The notes: a model not told the origin generated them from the sequence alone. 64,000 nucleotides of DNA from Haematobia irritans (GCF_050003625.1 NC_134401.1:68025629-68089628); one strand, 5' to 3'; positions 12,131 through 24,974 are shown, counted from the stretch's first letter. Numbers and translations: made by a program.

Positions 12131-14789
12131 AAAAAGTTCTATTGAAGATTGCCGAAACAGAGGTGCTGTCAAGAATCGAGAGCTGGCACAATTATTATGA
12201 GAAAATTAGACTTAAAAAATTTAATGTTGTATGATCGCTGTACATTCGAATATCGGGTACGCAAACTAAAGAGAAAAATATAAATCGTACAATGAAATAT
12301 TTAAAAACAGAAATTTCAGTACGTTTTGTTTGTAGACTTAAATTCGAGTTCTTAATTTGTCTGTTATAAACTTAGCAGCAAACAAGCAAAGGCAAAACAG
12401 CAATGAAAAATGTTCTTTTTGGACCCGGAAGTAGTACAAATTTGTCGCAGAAGAAATAAATTTCATGTGGGCTTGTCATAGGTTGGAAGTTATCTTTGTA
12501 TGCATCCGCTGCATTGTTTTCTTCCGATGTGGTTCTGTTTCAGTATTACGGATTTCATAAAAAATAAGGAAAAAACTTAAAAAAAGTATTTTTTTAAATG
12601 TTGTCTACTTTTGTCTCTACATAGATACGTTTTGAATAATAATAGCAACATGTCTACCGATAAATATAGATAGATAGAACATATTTTTTGGAAGTTGCCA
12701 CTATATTACTTATCCTTACTGTATTTTATACACAGAAACATTTAAATTTATTACAAAAACTGCGTAAAAGAGCCGATTTTTATATATCACCTCAAAATAA
12801 ATTCTTGTGTGGTTAAAATTATGTCCATTTCTAGAAGAAATTTTTGGATGTACACAGTCTTACACAAGTTTACATACGGATTAAAAAATTGTATTTTCTT
12901 TAATTATTAAAATATAATAAAATATGCATATATATGCTTTAGATTTTGTAAATTAATTTGAAAAACAAAGTATTTGTCCATTTTCAAGAAGATGTTTTTA
13001 GTCTGGATTATAAACAACAACAAGAAACATGTTTAGTTATAAGGTAAAAACCTCAAGGGTATGTAAACTTATGTGAGACTGTGTATATTAAAAGCAATGG
13101 CTAAGGAAAAATTTCCCATTTTTGCTGGGTATTTAGTAACATATTTATACGTTCAACCGAACCCTTGAACAACGAACGAATATTTATAATATTATTCTAA
13201 TAGAGTTTGGGAAACACAACAGATATTAAACATTATTTATTATGTAATTCACTTGTTTGTTCAATTTATTTCAACTCATATTTATTATATAATTATATTT
13301 ACACATTTGCATGTATAATCACTTTCTTTTCTCTCCAATCTATTATTAAAATAGATTTTCTTACCTGTTTGATCATTCAAGATATTTACGGGCACCTAGC
13401 CGATTCTACATTATTTACGGATCCCTAACCGATTTATTATTGCATAATGCACACCACGAGAAAAGCAGGAACCATTTATTTTATATTAACTATTCTTCAT
13501 TTTTCTTCGGTACTCGACTTTCGAATGCAGTTTACAACGCTCGGTCCTAAGGCCAACTGATGTACAATTACGATTCACTTGAGCCTGACTACATGTTGCT
13601 ACTGCGTATTAGACTTATTTAAGAGAATTGAAGAAGGTTAACCAATTTTTCTCTGATAAACTCTCTTCAAGACTCTCTTGCACACTTCTCATGTTATGTC
13701 TGAGCAATTGTAGTAGGGGCGTGTTCAAAACTAGTTGCTCATTTCATATGGAATATAGATATATAGGTATATAAGCACAATGCATATATGTGTGAATAAC
13801 AAACTGTGACTTTGGGAGTAGGAGCAAGATGGATATACATATATGTATGTATGTAGAAGTAATGTCAAGCCCGTGTTTGCATATATATGCAAACATTTTC
13901 TATCGAACGTGTATCGAAGTAGTTTCGCCATGAAAAAAAAACTTTCATATGCGATATCATCTTCTTCTTGTTCACTTGTTTTGAACCCATTCTATATTAT
14001 CAGTTAGATGACTCTTTAATCGCGCTGTAAATATTTTAACATACAATGGCAAATTTTTATATTCGATGCTTCCCATATGTTCGATTCTTTGCTTTGGCAC
14101 TTCCAAGCCTAGACCAAGGAAGGTATAGACCATAGACCAATTAAATATAGAGACATACTTTGAAAATTCACCATGGTTTTGTTTATTTACACTGCGCAGT
14201 CATTCCACTCAATTGCGCAGTCAAGTGACTCTATTTCTTTTTTTGAAAACGAGAATTACCGTACAAATCAGTCAATTTGCAGTACAAAAAAGGTGTAGAT
14301 GTATAGAATTTTACATGTTTTTTTCAATATTTCATGTTTCATCAAGAGAACAAAGGAAAGAAAACAAATTAAAGCCAAATTTAAAAATCACTCATTTGCA
14401 GACGAAAAGTGCCATCTACGGTGTGCAGACAAACCACAGCGCTGTGAATTCCCATAAGACGTCCATACCTTTCTTCGTCTATGCTATGATACTATATTAT
14501 TTAAAAGTTCGTAAACGTGAATTTTGAATAATCCATATATAGGTAAAACAATTTTGGCTACATTTTTCGAATATGTTCTTGGAAGATTAAAAATTATTTT
14601 TAGTGCTATTTCTTATAGCAGCGAAAAATGTAAACTGTTTTATAGGAAGAATGAACTACCTCGCACGAAAATTGAACTAAATTTTACTCCACATTTTGAA
14701 ACTTCCACAAAGCGTTTTTAAAACCAGGAAAATTTAATGCCCTGTTGTACTTTTTAACTTCACCTCCCGAAATTACATGCTCTCATAGA
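12131..14789. other. no gene seen; AT-rich with small repeat fragments
   Basis: Bases 12395-12500 are a remnant of the CCCAGCAA MITE ('ttggacccggaagtagta'). A GCTGGG end occurs at about 13123. Short reading frames here lack domains, composition bias or neighbours that would support a gene. Confidence 0.5.
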
Positions 14790-15445
14790 AGAAACAAGTA
14801 TATACAGTAGTAAGTTCAGCCGAGCCGAATCTTAAACATCCACCACCATGAAACAAATATAAAAGTTTCCTTTTAAAATTTCAGGGGGTTTGATGACAGA
14901 TATTTTCCCAATCAGATCAGTTCAACCAGTACGCTTCCCACAGATAAATGTAAAAATTTTTCCTATGAAGACTAGATCAGATTCTAAATTTATAAGAGCC
15001 ATTTTTTGTTTGAGTTTTAAACATCTCTTGTAAGTGCAAGAAAGTGATGAAATAACGCCTTGATTTTAAATCTAAAATCTGTTAATTTTCATCCCAATTA
15101 TTTAAATGACTACGAGAAGTAAAATCTGGAAATTTTGCATTCAGTTTCAAGCAATGTTCATGATCAGTGCGCCTTCTATACCTTCAATAAGTGAAATCGG
15201 TCTATATGGAGGCCTTGAGTTCGGTGTAATGAGGGCTATAACAAAGCATGGAAAGATACACACAGTATTCAGCACATTTAGTTGTAGTTCTAGAATCTAG
15301 ACTCCAAATAGGAGGGCCGGTTTATAAGGGGGCTATATCAAAAACTGTACCGATAGTCAATATATTCGGCACGCCCCTTTATAGTCCTAGAATACCTATA
15401 GATTTCTAATTTCAGGCAAATTGGGTAAAAACTACGGATTGTAGA
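14790..15445 (-). repeat. DINE-like repeat, minus strand
   Basis: On the minus strand it ends with the '...cggctcggctgaacttac...tgtatatacttg' motif that also ends the plus-strand copies at 36146 and 37613. The body contains 'tatagccccc'-type and 'ccgatttcactt'-type blocks. Confidence 0.55.
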
Positions 15446-15774
15446 GGTTAGGTTAGGTTAAAGTGGCAGCCCAAATAAGATTCAGGCTCACCTAGACTAT
15501 TCAGTCCATTGTGATACCACATTAACTAAAAGTACATATTACATATGGACACTTCTAGTTTTAACCGCTGAACCTTCTCGATTATTTTCTTCTGTTGAAC
15601 CAACCAGATTGTTCCAAAAACATTAGCAGACTGCTTAAGTTAACGTTTTCCAGGTCCGCCAGTAATCTGAAGCTATATGCCCCTAAAATTTGCTTACGCC
15701 TTACACAAAATGCAGGACACTCACACAAGAGGTGTTTTATTGATTCCTTTTCCTCCGCATCATGACAACTCATA
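15446..15774 (-). mobile_element. LINE-A copy 2: 3' end fragment
   Basis: Holds the (TTAGG)n tail, the 3' UTR and the last ~60 codons of ORF2 up to the CHDAEEKESIKHLLCECPAF motif. It is cut off where a mariner terminal repeat begins at TA (15773-15774). Confidence 0.9.
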
Positions 15775-15840
15775 ACAGGTTGGCTGATAAGTCCCCGGTC
15801 TAACAAAGAAACACACATTTTTTTGTCAAAATTCGTTTTT
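15775..15840. mobile_element. Himar1-type (irritans subfamily) mariner terminal fragment
   Basis: Begins immediately after a TA with ACAGGTTGGCTGATAAGTC and continues CCCGGTCT, which is the known 27-bp terminal repeat of Himar1-like mariners. The following 'aacaaagaaacacaca' and 'tgtcaaaattcg' also match what I recall of the Himar 3' end. The element stops at about 15840, where a DINE-like repeat begins, so only one end remains. The match is from memory of the family and was not searched. Confidence 0.85.
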
Positions 15841-16610
15841 ATACCCTGCGCCACACTGGAACAGGGTATTATAAGTTAGTGCATATGCTTGTAACACCCA
15901 GAAGGAGACGAGGTAGACATATGGTGTCTTTGGCAATAATGCTCAGGGTGGTTCCCTGAGTCGATATAACCATGTCCGTCCGTCCGTTTGTCTGTGAACA
16001 CATTTTTGTGATCAAAGTCAAGGTCGCAATATAAGTCCAATCGCCTTCAAATTAGGCACGTGTTACTTTTTTGGGTCAGAATAGAACCCTATTGATTTTG
16101 GAAGAAATCGGTTCAGATTTAGATATAGCTCCCATATATATCTTTCGCCCGATATGCACTAATATGGAACCAGAAGACAGAGTTTTATTCCGATTAGCTT
16201 GAATTTTTGCACAAGGAGTACAATTGGTAGTATAATTATGTGTGCCAAATTTGATTGAAATCGGTTCAGATTTAGATATAGCTTTCATATATATTTTTCG
16301 CCAGATATGGACTTTTATGGCCCCAGAAGCCAGAGTTTTGGTCCAATTTGGTTCAAATTTTGCACAAGGAGTACAATTCGTAGTATAGTCATGTGTGCCA
16401 AGTTGGATTGAAATCAGTTCAGAGCTCCCATATATATCGTCCGTCCGATTTGCACTCAAACGACAAAAGTGGCCAATCTTTTAAACCGATTTACTTGAAA
16501 TTTTGCACAGGAAGTAGAATTAACATTCCAACTGTCTGTACCAAATTTGGTTGTAAATACCAACGTTTTCCTTGTAAAATCGCCTAAAAAAATTTTTTAT
16601 AGATTTAGTG
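15841..16610 (+). repeat. DINE-like repeat
   Basis: Starts with the TATACCCTGCGCCAC...CAGGGTATTATAA hairpin, then 'gagtcgatataaccatgtcc' with TCCGTCCGT. The body is tandem blocks containing 'agatttagatatagct' and 'cccatatatat' at about 16105-16145, 16267-16300 and 16430, a spacing close to 150-160 bases. No protein is encoded. Confidence 0.65.
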
Positions 16611-16949
16611 GTATAATTAAAAACCCTACACCCCAAATTATTTTTTAACGAATTTGGCTATATTACCACTCTAATTGAACGATCTCCTATTCTATTTCTT
16701 CTAATGTAAATCTTAACTTTGTGCTATTCCACGGAAGTATCATAGAATATGAAATTTACACAAAAATCATTGAAGCCACAAACAAATATTTTTAAAATCC
16801 ATGTGATATTTTATATATGTATAAACGGGCGGTGTTAAGTTTACGTTTCACAAGAGAAAACCAAAAATAAAAGTACAAAAGTAATATAAGCTTACGAAAT
16901 TATTTGCAAAATCTTGTTTTTTACTAACATTGCGTTCCACCTTAGTGCA
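16611..16949. other. no gene seen
   Basis: AT-rich sequence between a DINE-like repeat and the 3' end of LINE-A copy 3. Nothing recognisable. Confidence 0.5.
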
Positions 16950-17059
16950 TTAGGTTAGGTTAGGTTAAAGTGGCAGCCCGATTAAATTTCAGGCTCACTT
17001 AGACTATTCAGTCCATTGTGATACCACATTTAACTAAAAGTACTTATTACATATGGGCA

Positions 17060-17762
17060 CTTCTAGTCTTAACCACTGAATCTTCTCTATTATTTACTTT
17101 TGTAGAACCAACCAGATTGCTCCAAAAACATAAACAAACTGCTTAAGTTAACGTTTTCCAGGTCAGCCAGTAATCTAAAGCTATATGCTCCTAAAATTCG
17201 CTTACGCCTTACACAAAAAGCAGGACACTCACACAAGAGGTGTTTAATTGATTCTTTTTCCTCCACATCATGACAGCTTATACAATATTCATTATACTTC
17301 GCACCTATAGTTTTTGCAAATTCGCCTATCAGGCAGCGATATCAGGAGTGCTATCTGACGCCTTGAGAACACTAGCATATCTAGTGTGCGGTTTAAGTTT
17401 AAATGGGGCCATATTTGCTTGGTGTCGTTACAACCCTTGCAATTTTCCCATCGAATATTGACCATCATAACAGCCTTCTCACGCAGTAAGAGCTTGCAGG
17501 TGGCCAGAGGCATACCAACAGATTCTAGTTCCCCTGGAATATGTAAGGTAGTTCCTAGCCTTGCTAACACATCTGCTTCGCAGTTCCCCGGTATGTTCCT
17601 ATGGCCAGTCTCCCATATTAGGTGAATATTGTACTGCTCAGCCATCTCGTTGAGAGATTTGCGGCAGTCTATGGCCGTTTTCGAGTTAAGGAACACAGAG
17701 TCCAAGGATTTTATTGCAGGTTGACTGTCTGAGTATATATTAATGCCAATATTTGTTGGAAC
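17060..17762 (-). pseudogene. LINE-A copy 3 ORF2, RNase H and C-terminus
   Basis: Codes for INIYSDSQPAIKSLDS, HLIWETGHRNIPGNCEADVLAR and a C-terminal CxxC...H region. A frameshift near 17340 separates the last part. The usual ADELA is ADVLA here. Confidence 0.85.
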
Positions 17763-19218
17763 CAGGGATCCGGAGCGGAGCAAGCCCTTTTTTTGCCGGA
17801 GCGGCATTTTAAATTACTTAGTACTTAGCGTAGTGTGAGTAAACGTTTAAAATGTACGATATGTATTTTTGTACGTATGTACATTGGGGAAAACACAAAG
17901 TGTTTTTTTAGTAATTGTTTTCAAAAACGGCAAATGTCAAAATATATCTCTAGTATGTGTTGTAAAAGTAACAACAGTACTTTCGATCAATTTCATCCCG
18001 TATTACTACAAAGATGTTTGTAATGAACGCCAAATAAATGCAATTAAACGATCTTAATTATATTTAATTTTTTAGTTTTCTACACTGAAAAAAATGATGT
18101 CGTGAAGTCAAAGATTTCATGTCCTTAGAATAAGAATACAAATTTTGCTTAACATGGAAGACGCATTTCTCTAAAATAAAGTTTTTTTCCTTGTCCAAAA
18201 GTCAATAAACTTTTGAATGAAGTTGTAATGTCCTTATAATAAAGTGATTTTACTTAAAAATGTGTATCATAACATGAAAGATAAAATTTTTGAGGTAAGG
18301 TCAACATGACTTTAATAATTAAGAAAAATTCTTTAAAATTAATAAAATTGTATTTAAATTTGTTTCCTTTTTGCATCTTGCCTACAAAGCAAAAAATCGT
18401 TAAAAAATAAGACAAGTTTTTCAACACTTTATATTAAAGACGCTTTTTACTTGAAACATAGCATAATTTCTACTGAAAGTCGAGTCTTAATATGCAAAAT
18501 AAAATTGTCGTTAACTCGCTTGTAAAGGATTTTGATAACAACTGACGAAAAAAATCTAAAAAAAATTAAAAATTAACATTTGCTTCCTACACCCTCCCAA
18601 AAAATTGCTTCTGTAACATATACTCCCAAACATATTTTGCTTCAAGCATATACATTTTTGGGTATTGCCCAAACATTTATATGTTTGATCTCTACCAATA
18701 TATAATATGTTTGAAAGCATATTGATCTAAACAATATATGTTTGGGTAGTCTAAGTTCCAAACATTTTGTATTTTTGCATCCATATTCAATAATGTTGTC
18801 TTCCAAAAAACAATATGTTATTATGTAACCATATAATATGTTTGGAAGCATTTTGCACCCAAAAATATTATATGCTTAAAAAAAATTCTCCCAAACAATA
18901 TTGTGCTCAAAATTTTATTTATTTATTTATATATTTACAATCATAATGAATTATGAAAATAAACAGGTAATATAGGTGCTAACAACATAGGTTTCCGACC
19001 TGAATGCTCAAAATTTGTTGTTGTTATGATTTCATTTTCATTCATTTATTTATTTTTGGGTTCCTAATACACAAGATATATATCTTATAATGAGTATTAG
19101 AATCAATAATGTTATAATAAATATAATAAGTAGATATTTTACGATATTTTAAGAAGTATAATAATAATAATTATGAATAGGAATAACATATAATATGGTT
19201 ATGAATTAGATATAAATA

Positions 19219-20065
19219 TTTTTTTTTTTTTTTTTTTTTTTGTTATTTAATCGCCCTGAATTAGATATCTTGTTAGTTTCGTCTTGAACTGCACTGTGTT
19301 GTATATACGTTGAAGTTGATTGGGTAACTGATTCCAGAGACGAGTCGCATATATATAAAACTGCCGCTCAGATAACTGACTTCTATGTCGAGTCTGTATC
19401 AAATTGTTACCACGGTTGGATCTAGCGAATGTTAATCGTTCGTAGAGGTATGATGGTTCCTTTGTGTGTATAATTTTTTGGAGGAATAACAGAGTTCTGA
19501 GTTGAACGTATTTGTCAAACGGGATACCAAAAATTTTGTTCGCAAAAAGTGTCACACTATCATAACGTTTCAATCCGAAGACATAGCGGGCAATATTGTT
19601 GAACGTGGTTGTTAGTCTTTTTAAGTCGGTGGTGTTACATCCAGAGAAAATTTCACAACAATACAACAAAGTAGGGAGGACATAGGATTTGGCCAACAGC
19701 AGTCTTATACGAAAAGGTGTAAACGCTTGAGTGCACCAAAGATTACGCAACATACCGTATATTTTACCACAGTTAGCATTAATATGATCAGACCAAGTCA
19801 AATTCTCATTAAAAGTTACTCCAAGATTCTTCACTTTCTTCACAAGTTCTATTTGGCAGTTACCCAGAAATATGTTAACATTGTCCAGACTTGTGGATTT
19901 CTTATGAATCAAAATTGCCTTCGATTTATTGGGGTTCAGAGCTAGGCCATTTCCATTCGCCCAATCCAGGATCTTGTTGAGATCGTTGTTAACATTCATT
20001 ACGCACCTATCGATTGCATCAGTAGTGGTAGATGTATATAACTGGACATCATCAGCATACATTCT
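19219..20065 (-). mobile_element. LINE-C: 5'-truncated Jockey/CR1-type LINE with poly(A) tail
   Basis: A 23-base T run at 19219-19241 is the poly(A) tail on the minus strand. Upstream of it, on the minus strand, is the 3' part of a reverse-transcriptase ORF. It is truncated just before the YADD motif, as expected for incomplete target-primed reverse transcription. Confidence 0.8.
19247..20062 (-). pseudogene. LINE-C reverse transcriptase C-terminal part
   Basis: 271 open codons beginning at MYADDVQLYTS, the catalytic YADD box. They continue through the thumb region (NPNKSKAILIHKK, NLGVTFNENLTW, KSYVLPTLLY) to the C-terminal RLWNQLPNQLQ motif common in CR1/Jockey-group ORF2 proteins. There is no RNase H. 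The 5' truncation removes the endonuclease and most of the fingers/palm, so it is not functional alone. It resembles the LINE-B segment at 50640-50960. Confidence 0.85.
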
Positions 20066-21309
20066 TATGTTCGTTATTTTATTTTAATTTTACCTTTTGC
20101 CGGACGGGGATTCGAACAGCGGACCACACAGTTTGTAAGGATCAAAGAAGTAGCTGATCAATTGCCCAAGGAAAAATAAAATGTTAATTTTGTAATAACA
20201 AGCAACAACCACCATCTTAATTCAATATCGCTCCCTGTTAAATAGCGATCCAAGCTTCTAAACACATATATGTTTATAGGCTATTTCTAAATTAATATAT
20301 GTTTGCATCCAAGCATATTATATTTACAAACATTTTATGTCCCAAAAAAAGCATACTCGGTTCCAAAGATTTTGTCTTTACTTTAAAAAATTTGGTATTG
20401 ATTCCGAGCCAAAGAAGCGGAGAATACAAGCAAGGACACTTTTAAAACACAATTCTCTTTTAAATTTAGGTTTTGTGTACTTGCTTCTAGGAAGCAAATT
20501 TTAATTTTTCGCTTGTTTTTCTTCATATGCTATCAAAGTCCTTTAAAAACGAGTTAACGGCAACTTTATTTTCCAAATTAGGACTCGACTTCCAGTAGAA
20601 ATTATGCTATGTTTGAAGTAAAAAACTTCTTTAAAATAAAGTTTTGAAAAACATGTCCTATATTTGAACGATTTTTTGCTTTGTAGTCAATATGCAAAAA
20701 TACAACAAATTTAAAGACAATTTCATTAAATTTAAAGAATATTTCTGAATTATTAAAGTCAAATTGACCTTAAATATTACAAAACCTTTTCTCTACGCAA
20801 AACAAAAAAAAAAACTTTCGGAGAGTAGTTACTTCTACTCTGTGTATAGACTTTCAATTCCAATCAGCGTTGCCGGTTTGGTCCGATCGGACCAAAATTG
20901 GTCCAAAAGATTTCTAATTTTTAAATTTGGTCCGATGGTCGGACCAAACAGAATTTGGTCCATTTTGGTCCACTTTCATAAATTTGATTTCTATCACATA
21001 TTAAATAGTAGATGGTGCACCGCAAAGAATATTGTCGGGAGGCCAAATATTTCACATGCTTAAAATACGAATACGAATTTTGCTTAGAATAGAAAACGTA
21101 TTTCTCTGATATAAAGTTTTTTCCTTGTCTAAAAGTCTCTAAACTTTTCAATGAAGTCTGTTTGTCCTTATAGCTAAGTGATTCTACATAAAAATGTGTA
21201 TCCTAACATGAATGAAAATTTCGTTTTAATGAAGTCAAAATGGATTTAATATTTCTGAAAAAATCTTCAAAATTAATAAAATGTTTCAACACATTGTTTT
21301 AAAGTCATT

Positions 21310-21836
21310 ATACCCTAAACCACATAGTGGTAAGGGTATAATAAGTTTGATCTGCCAAAAAATGTGCCTACCAGAAATATTGATTTTAGACCCCATAAAA
21401 TATATACCGATCGACTCAGAATCACCTCCTGAGTCGATCTAGCGCTTGGTGTCCGTCCGTCCGTCCGTCTGTCCATGTATTTGTTGTTCACAGGATTCCG
21501 GTGGCAATTATTAATCGATTTTGATGAAATTTGGTACAGGGAGTTTTTGGGCACAACGACGAACGCTATTGAATTTGGAAGAAATCGGATCAAATTTAGA
21601 TATAGCTCCCATATATATGTATCACCCGATTTCGACAAATGGGGTCACGCTGTGCTTTTTTTCAAACGGAACGTCGCCAAATTTGGCAAAAGGTAATCTT
21701 TTTCATCGCCCTTCATGTCTGCAAAATTTCATCCAAATCGGTTCAGATTTAGATATAGCTCTCATATATATGTATCGGCCGATTGTCCCAGATTTAGCTA
21801 TAGCTCCCATATATATGTACCGCCCGATTTTTCTCG
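21310..21836 (+). repeat. DINE-like repeat
   Basis: Starts TATACCCTAAACCACATAG...GGGTATAATAAG, followed by 'gagtcgatctagcgcttgg' and four TCCG units, then 'agatatagctcccatatata' blocks. It ends at the GGAGCGG-rich terminus of the hAT-type element. Confidence 0.65.
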
Positions 21837-21956
21837 AAGAGGAGCGTGGAGCGGAGCGGAGCGGAGCGATTTTTTTTTTCTCGGAGCGGAGCGATTTTTT
21901 TTTTCTCCGGAGCGGGAGCGGAGCGGTGCGAAAAAAATGGACCGCTCCGGTCCCTG

Positions 21957-23902
21957 GTTGGAACATTACTTCTCAGCCAATTCATCACCTCTCTTATTGC
22001 TAATATTTCAGCCTGACTACTACAGTGATTAGGTAATCTTTTCGCTATTCGAATTTCCAGATCCTTAGAGTATACTCCGAACCCCACTTGTCCATTCAAT
22101 TTGGAGCCATCAGTATAGAAATCTATATATCTTTTATTCCCCGGGGTCTGTGTACACCACGCCTCACTGTTGGGAATTAGAGTTTCAAACTTTTTGTCGA
22201 AAAGTGGTTTTGCCAGGGTGTAATCCACTACGTAGGCACATCTGGCATTACTTTGAGGACCGAACTATGACCGTACATTTTTTCCGACCACAGCGATAGC
22301 TCGCGCAACCGCACAGCCGTTGTCGCAGCTGACTGTTTGCCCAAAATGTCTAAAGGCAATAGATGTAGCATGACATTAAAGGAGTCTGTTCCTGTCTTAC
22401 TAAATGCGCCTGAGATACATAAGCTCGCCATACGCTGAACTTTATCTAAACAAGTCGGTTTCTGGAGTGCCGGCCACCAGACTACAACACCATATAGCAT
22501 TATAGGTCTAACTACTGCCGTGTATAGCCAATGCAAAATTTTTGGTTTTAGTCCCCACTTTTTCCCTATTGCCTTTTTGCACGAGTACAAAGCTACTGTG
22601 GCTTTTCTCGCCCTCTCTTCAATATTAAGCCTAAAATTCAGCTTCCTGTCCAAAATAACGCCAAGGTATTTTGCACACTCACCAAAGGGAATTTCAGTAC
22701 CCCCTAAGGAAATGGGCCTAACCTTGGGAGTTTTGCGATCTTTGCAGTACATGACTAGTTCTGTCTTTGTAGGATTTACACCAAGACCATTATCTTTCGC
22801 CCATTTCTCAGTCATCCGGAGAGCTCTCTGTATAATATCTCTGATTGTGGATGGGAATTTTCCCCTGACTGCTAGCGCCACATCATCTGCGTATGCCACC
22901 ACTTTTATCTTTTCTTTTTCTAGGGAAACCAGAAGGTTGTTTATAGCAACATTCCAAAGAAGAGGTGATAGAACTCCTCCTTGGGGAGTGTCTCTGTTCA
23001 CATACCTTTGTATGTTTGCTTGTCCTAGTGTGGCTGAAATACGTCTCTTTATTCGAAGTTCATCTAACAGCCTAAGTATACCTGGATCAACATTCAGAGT
23101 TGTCAGTCCATTTAATATCGAGCTCGGATGGACATTATTGAACGCCCCTTCGATGTCTAGAAACGCCATGATTGTGTATTCTTTGACAGATAGTGAGCTT
23201 TCAATAAAGCTGACTAGTTCATGCAGTGCGGTCTCAGTAGACCTGCCATTCGAGTATGCATGCTGTCGTTTCGAGAGCAAACTTGAATCCACGCTAGTTC
23301 TAAGATACATGTCTATCATCCTCTCCAGGGTCTTAAGTAGGAATGAGGATAAGCTGATTGGTCGGAAATCCTTGGCATTCGAGTGAGAGGCTTTTCCCGC
23401 TTTAATTCCCTCCACTTTTGATTCCCTCCACTTTCCTGGAATATATGCTAAGTTGATACATCCTATATATATCGCCGACAACCAGGGGATAATTCTGTCA
23501 CCCACCGCTTGTAATTCCGCCGGAGTAATTCCATCAGGTCCGGGGGATTTGAATGATCCAAAGCTATTTAACGCCCATTTTATTCTAGATTCCGATACAA
23601 TTTCCTCGATAGGAAACGACCAGCGTCTCTTCACTGGACGTTGTCCAATTGCCCTCCGATGTTTTAATGAAACCTGGAGCGGAGTTCGTGGATACTAGCA
23701 CCTTCCGTAGTCTGGAAGCCTCGGACGTATTCTCAATGCTGCTGCAGTAATCATTCCAAGAGTTATGCTGAGCCTTTCTCCGTTCTCGCTTGTATCTGCT
23801 CAGATTATTCTTGTAAGCGTCCCAATCCACAGGAGCTCTGGTGGACTTTGCTTTGTTAAAGAGCTTCCTGCACGATTTCCTCATATAACCTAACTCCGTA
23901 GA
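21957..23902 (-). pseudogene. LINE-A copy 3 ORF2, reverse-transcriptase segment
   Basis: A 468-codon open stretch (23634-22228) carries FRPISLSSFLLKTLER, FLDIEGAFNNV, the TPQGGVLSPLLW motif and YADDVALAV, all matching copy 1. A small deletion and frameshift near 23634 separates it from the endonuclease-RT linker (23905-23640). A frame change at 22228 separates it from the RNase H part. The plus-strand open frame of 288 codons at 22520-23386 is its mirror and is not a gene. Confidence 0.9.
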
Positions 23903-24974
23903 CATAAGCGTAGGAAGGCCTCTGGGGAGGGGGCTTAGACCCCCCCAGAAAAATTTTTACATTTTTATAAAAATTAAGCAAGTATATACTCGTACAACGC
24001 ACAAATTTCCACTAAAGACTTTCATGCACAATCGAATTACCTTGGGTTGTGGTAGAAGTCTGATATTTATGAAATAAAGCTGTGGTTGAACTTATGATTT
24101 AGTTGAATAAAAAATAGTAATTGATATTAGAACTATTCTTTCATAAATTAATATCTTAATAATGCTGCAAAAAAGCGTCGCCAAAAAGAAATGAAAATGT
24201 TCTTTTTGGGTCTGGAAGTGGTACACTCTTACTTACTCTTTTACTCTTTTTTTAAACTATTTGAAAACAGAAAACAAAAAATTACGAATTAAAATATAAA
24301 AAAATGAAGTAAAAAAACTTTCTGTGTAGTTAAAATAGTTAACTTCTTTGTGAGGACATTTTTGGAAGTGCTTTTAAAGTTGTGCCTTTAGAACAACTCC
24401 CAATTTTTTGCTGGGAAAAGTGTGGAACTACCCTACGGGAAATGGATCAACCACAGAACTGGTACAGGACTAGTCCCTGGTGTGTATGGACCAGTCCCAG
24501 TTCTGATCAAAACGTATGGAAGGGACCGTCCACCTTTACATGGGTTTGTCATTGACGGAGTAAACTTACATTTCAGGACGCGTCTTGGACTCACCCCAAA
24601 GGACATGTCTTGGAACAATTTAGCAGGAGCAACCCTAAACAGGTCCTCAGGAACCAGTCTCGGACAAACTCTTAGAAATCTCTTTCAATTTGGGCTCCTA
24701 ATCGAACCCGAAATGAAAAAAAAAATTGAAATATATCGAACAAAAGGTTATTCTGATAATTTTATTTCACTAAATTTTATTTCACAATTTGCACCAATTT
24801 CCCTTAGGGTACTTTTAGTTGCTTTATTATAAATTGATTCTCGAGTTATTTTGATGTCTATTTTTTATTAAATTTTATGAAATAAAACATTAGTTGAACC
24901 TATAAGTTCAGTCTATAAAGTTTTAGCTAGGGGGGCTATAGCCCCCCTAGGAAAATTGTCTAGCTACGCTAATG
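23903..24974. mobile_element. non-autonomous hAT-like element, CATAAGCGTAG family, copy 2
   Basis: CATAAGCGTAG at the left and CTACGCTAATG at the right, flanked by TCCGTAGA duplicated at 23895-23902 and 24975-24982. Removing one copy restores LINE-A. The interior matches the element at 7652-8681 and also carries a CCCAGCAA-type end region at about 24380-24420. The 136-codon frame inside (24422-24832) has no recognisable domain. Confidence 0.85.

Larger units (their letters stand above)
18595..20350. mobile_element. CACG-ended MITE family, copy 1 (split by a LINE)
   Basis: Bases 18600-19015 and 20075-20350 match 62780-63195 and 63310-63590, the better copy. The body is full of 'catatgttt / aaacatat' inverted words. 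A 'ggggattcgaacagcggacc' stretch resembles the B box of a tRNA in reverse. The two halves are separated by about 1 kb holding a truncated LINE. Confidence 0.75.
18390..20690. repeat. inverted-repeat pair flanking nested elements
   Basis: About 18390-18545 is matched in reverse by about 20520-20690, including 'catagcataatttctact' and 'gtcgagtc' with 'cgttaactcg'. They look like the arms of an older foldback or MITE whose middle was filled by later insertions. A second, direct, partial copy of the sequence at 18110-18420 occurs at 21060-21300. Confidence 0.65.
17763..21956. mobile_element. 4.2-kb hAT-type element inserted in LINE-A copy 3
   Basis: Ends are CAGGGATCCGGAGCGG and CCGCTCCGGTCCCTG, inverted with one gap. 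A perfect 8-bp duplication GTTGGAAC flanks it (17755-17762 and 21957-21964), and joining the flanks restores LINE-A. Subterminal sequence at 21838-21950 repeats GGAGCGGAGCG. No intact transposase is visible. The interior is itself composite: paired inverted arms, a CACG-ended element, a truncated LINE and a DINE-like repeat. Confidence 0.85.

Noticed and set aside
20100..20180. tRNA gene on the minus strand (TTCGAATC-type B box)
   Set aside because: The cloverleaf stems do not pair well and the same stretch lies inside both CACG-ended MITE copies, so it is a tRNA-like fragment of a repeat.
22520..23386. A 288-codon plus-strand open frame
   Set aside because: It is the antisense of the LINE-A reverse transcriptase. 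The same shadow appears opposite the other LINE-A copies, and its residues follow from the RT codons.
24422..24832. 136-codon frame with Gly/Pro-rich start
   Set aside because: Lies wholly inside a non-autonomous hAT-like element. The related copy at 7652-8681 does not keep the frame.
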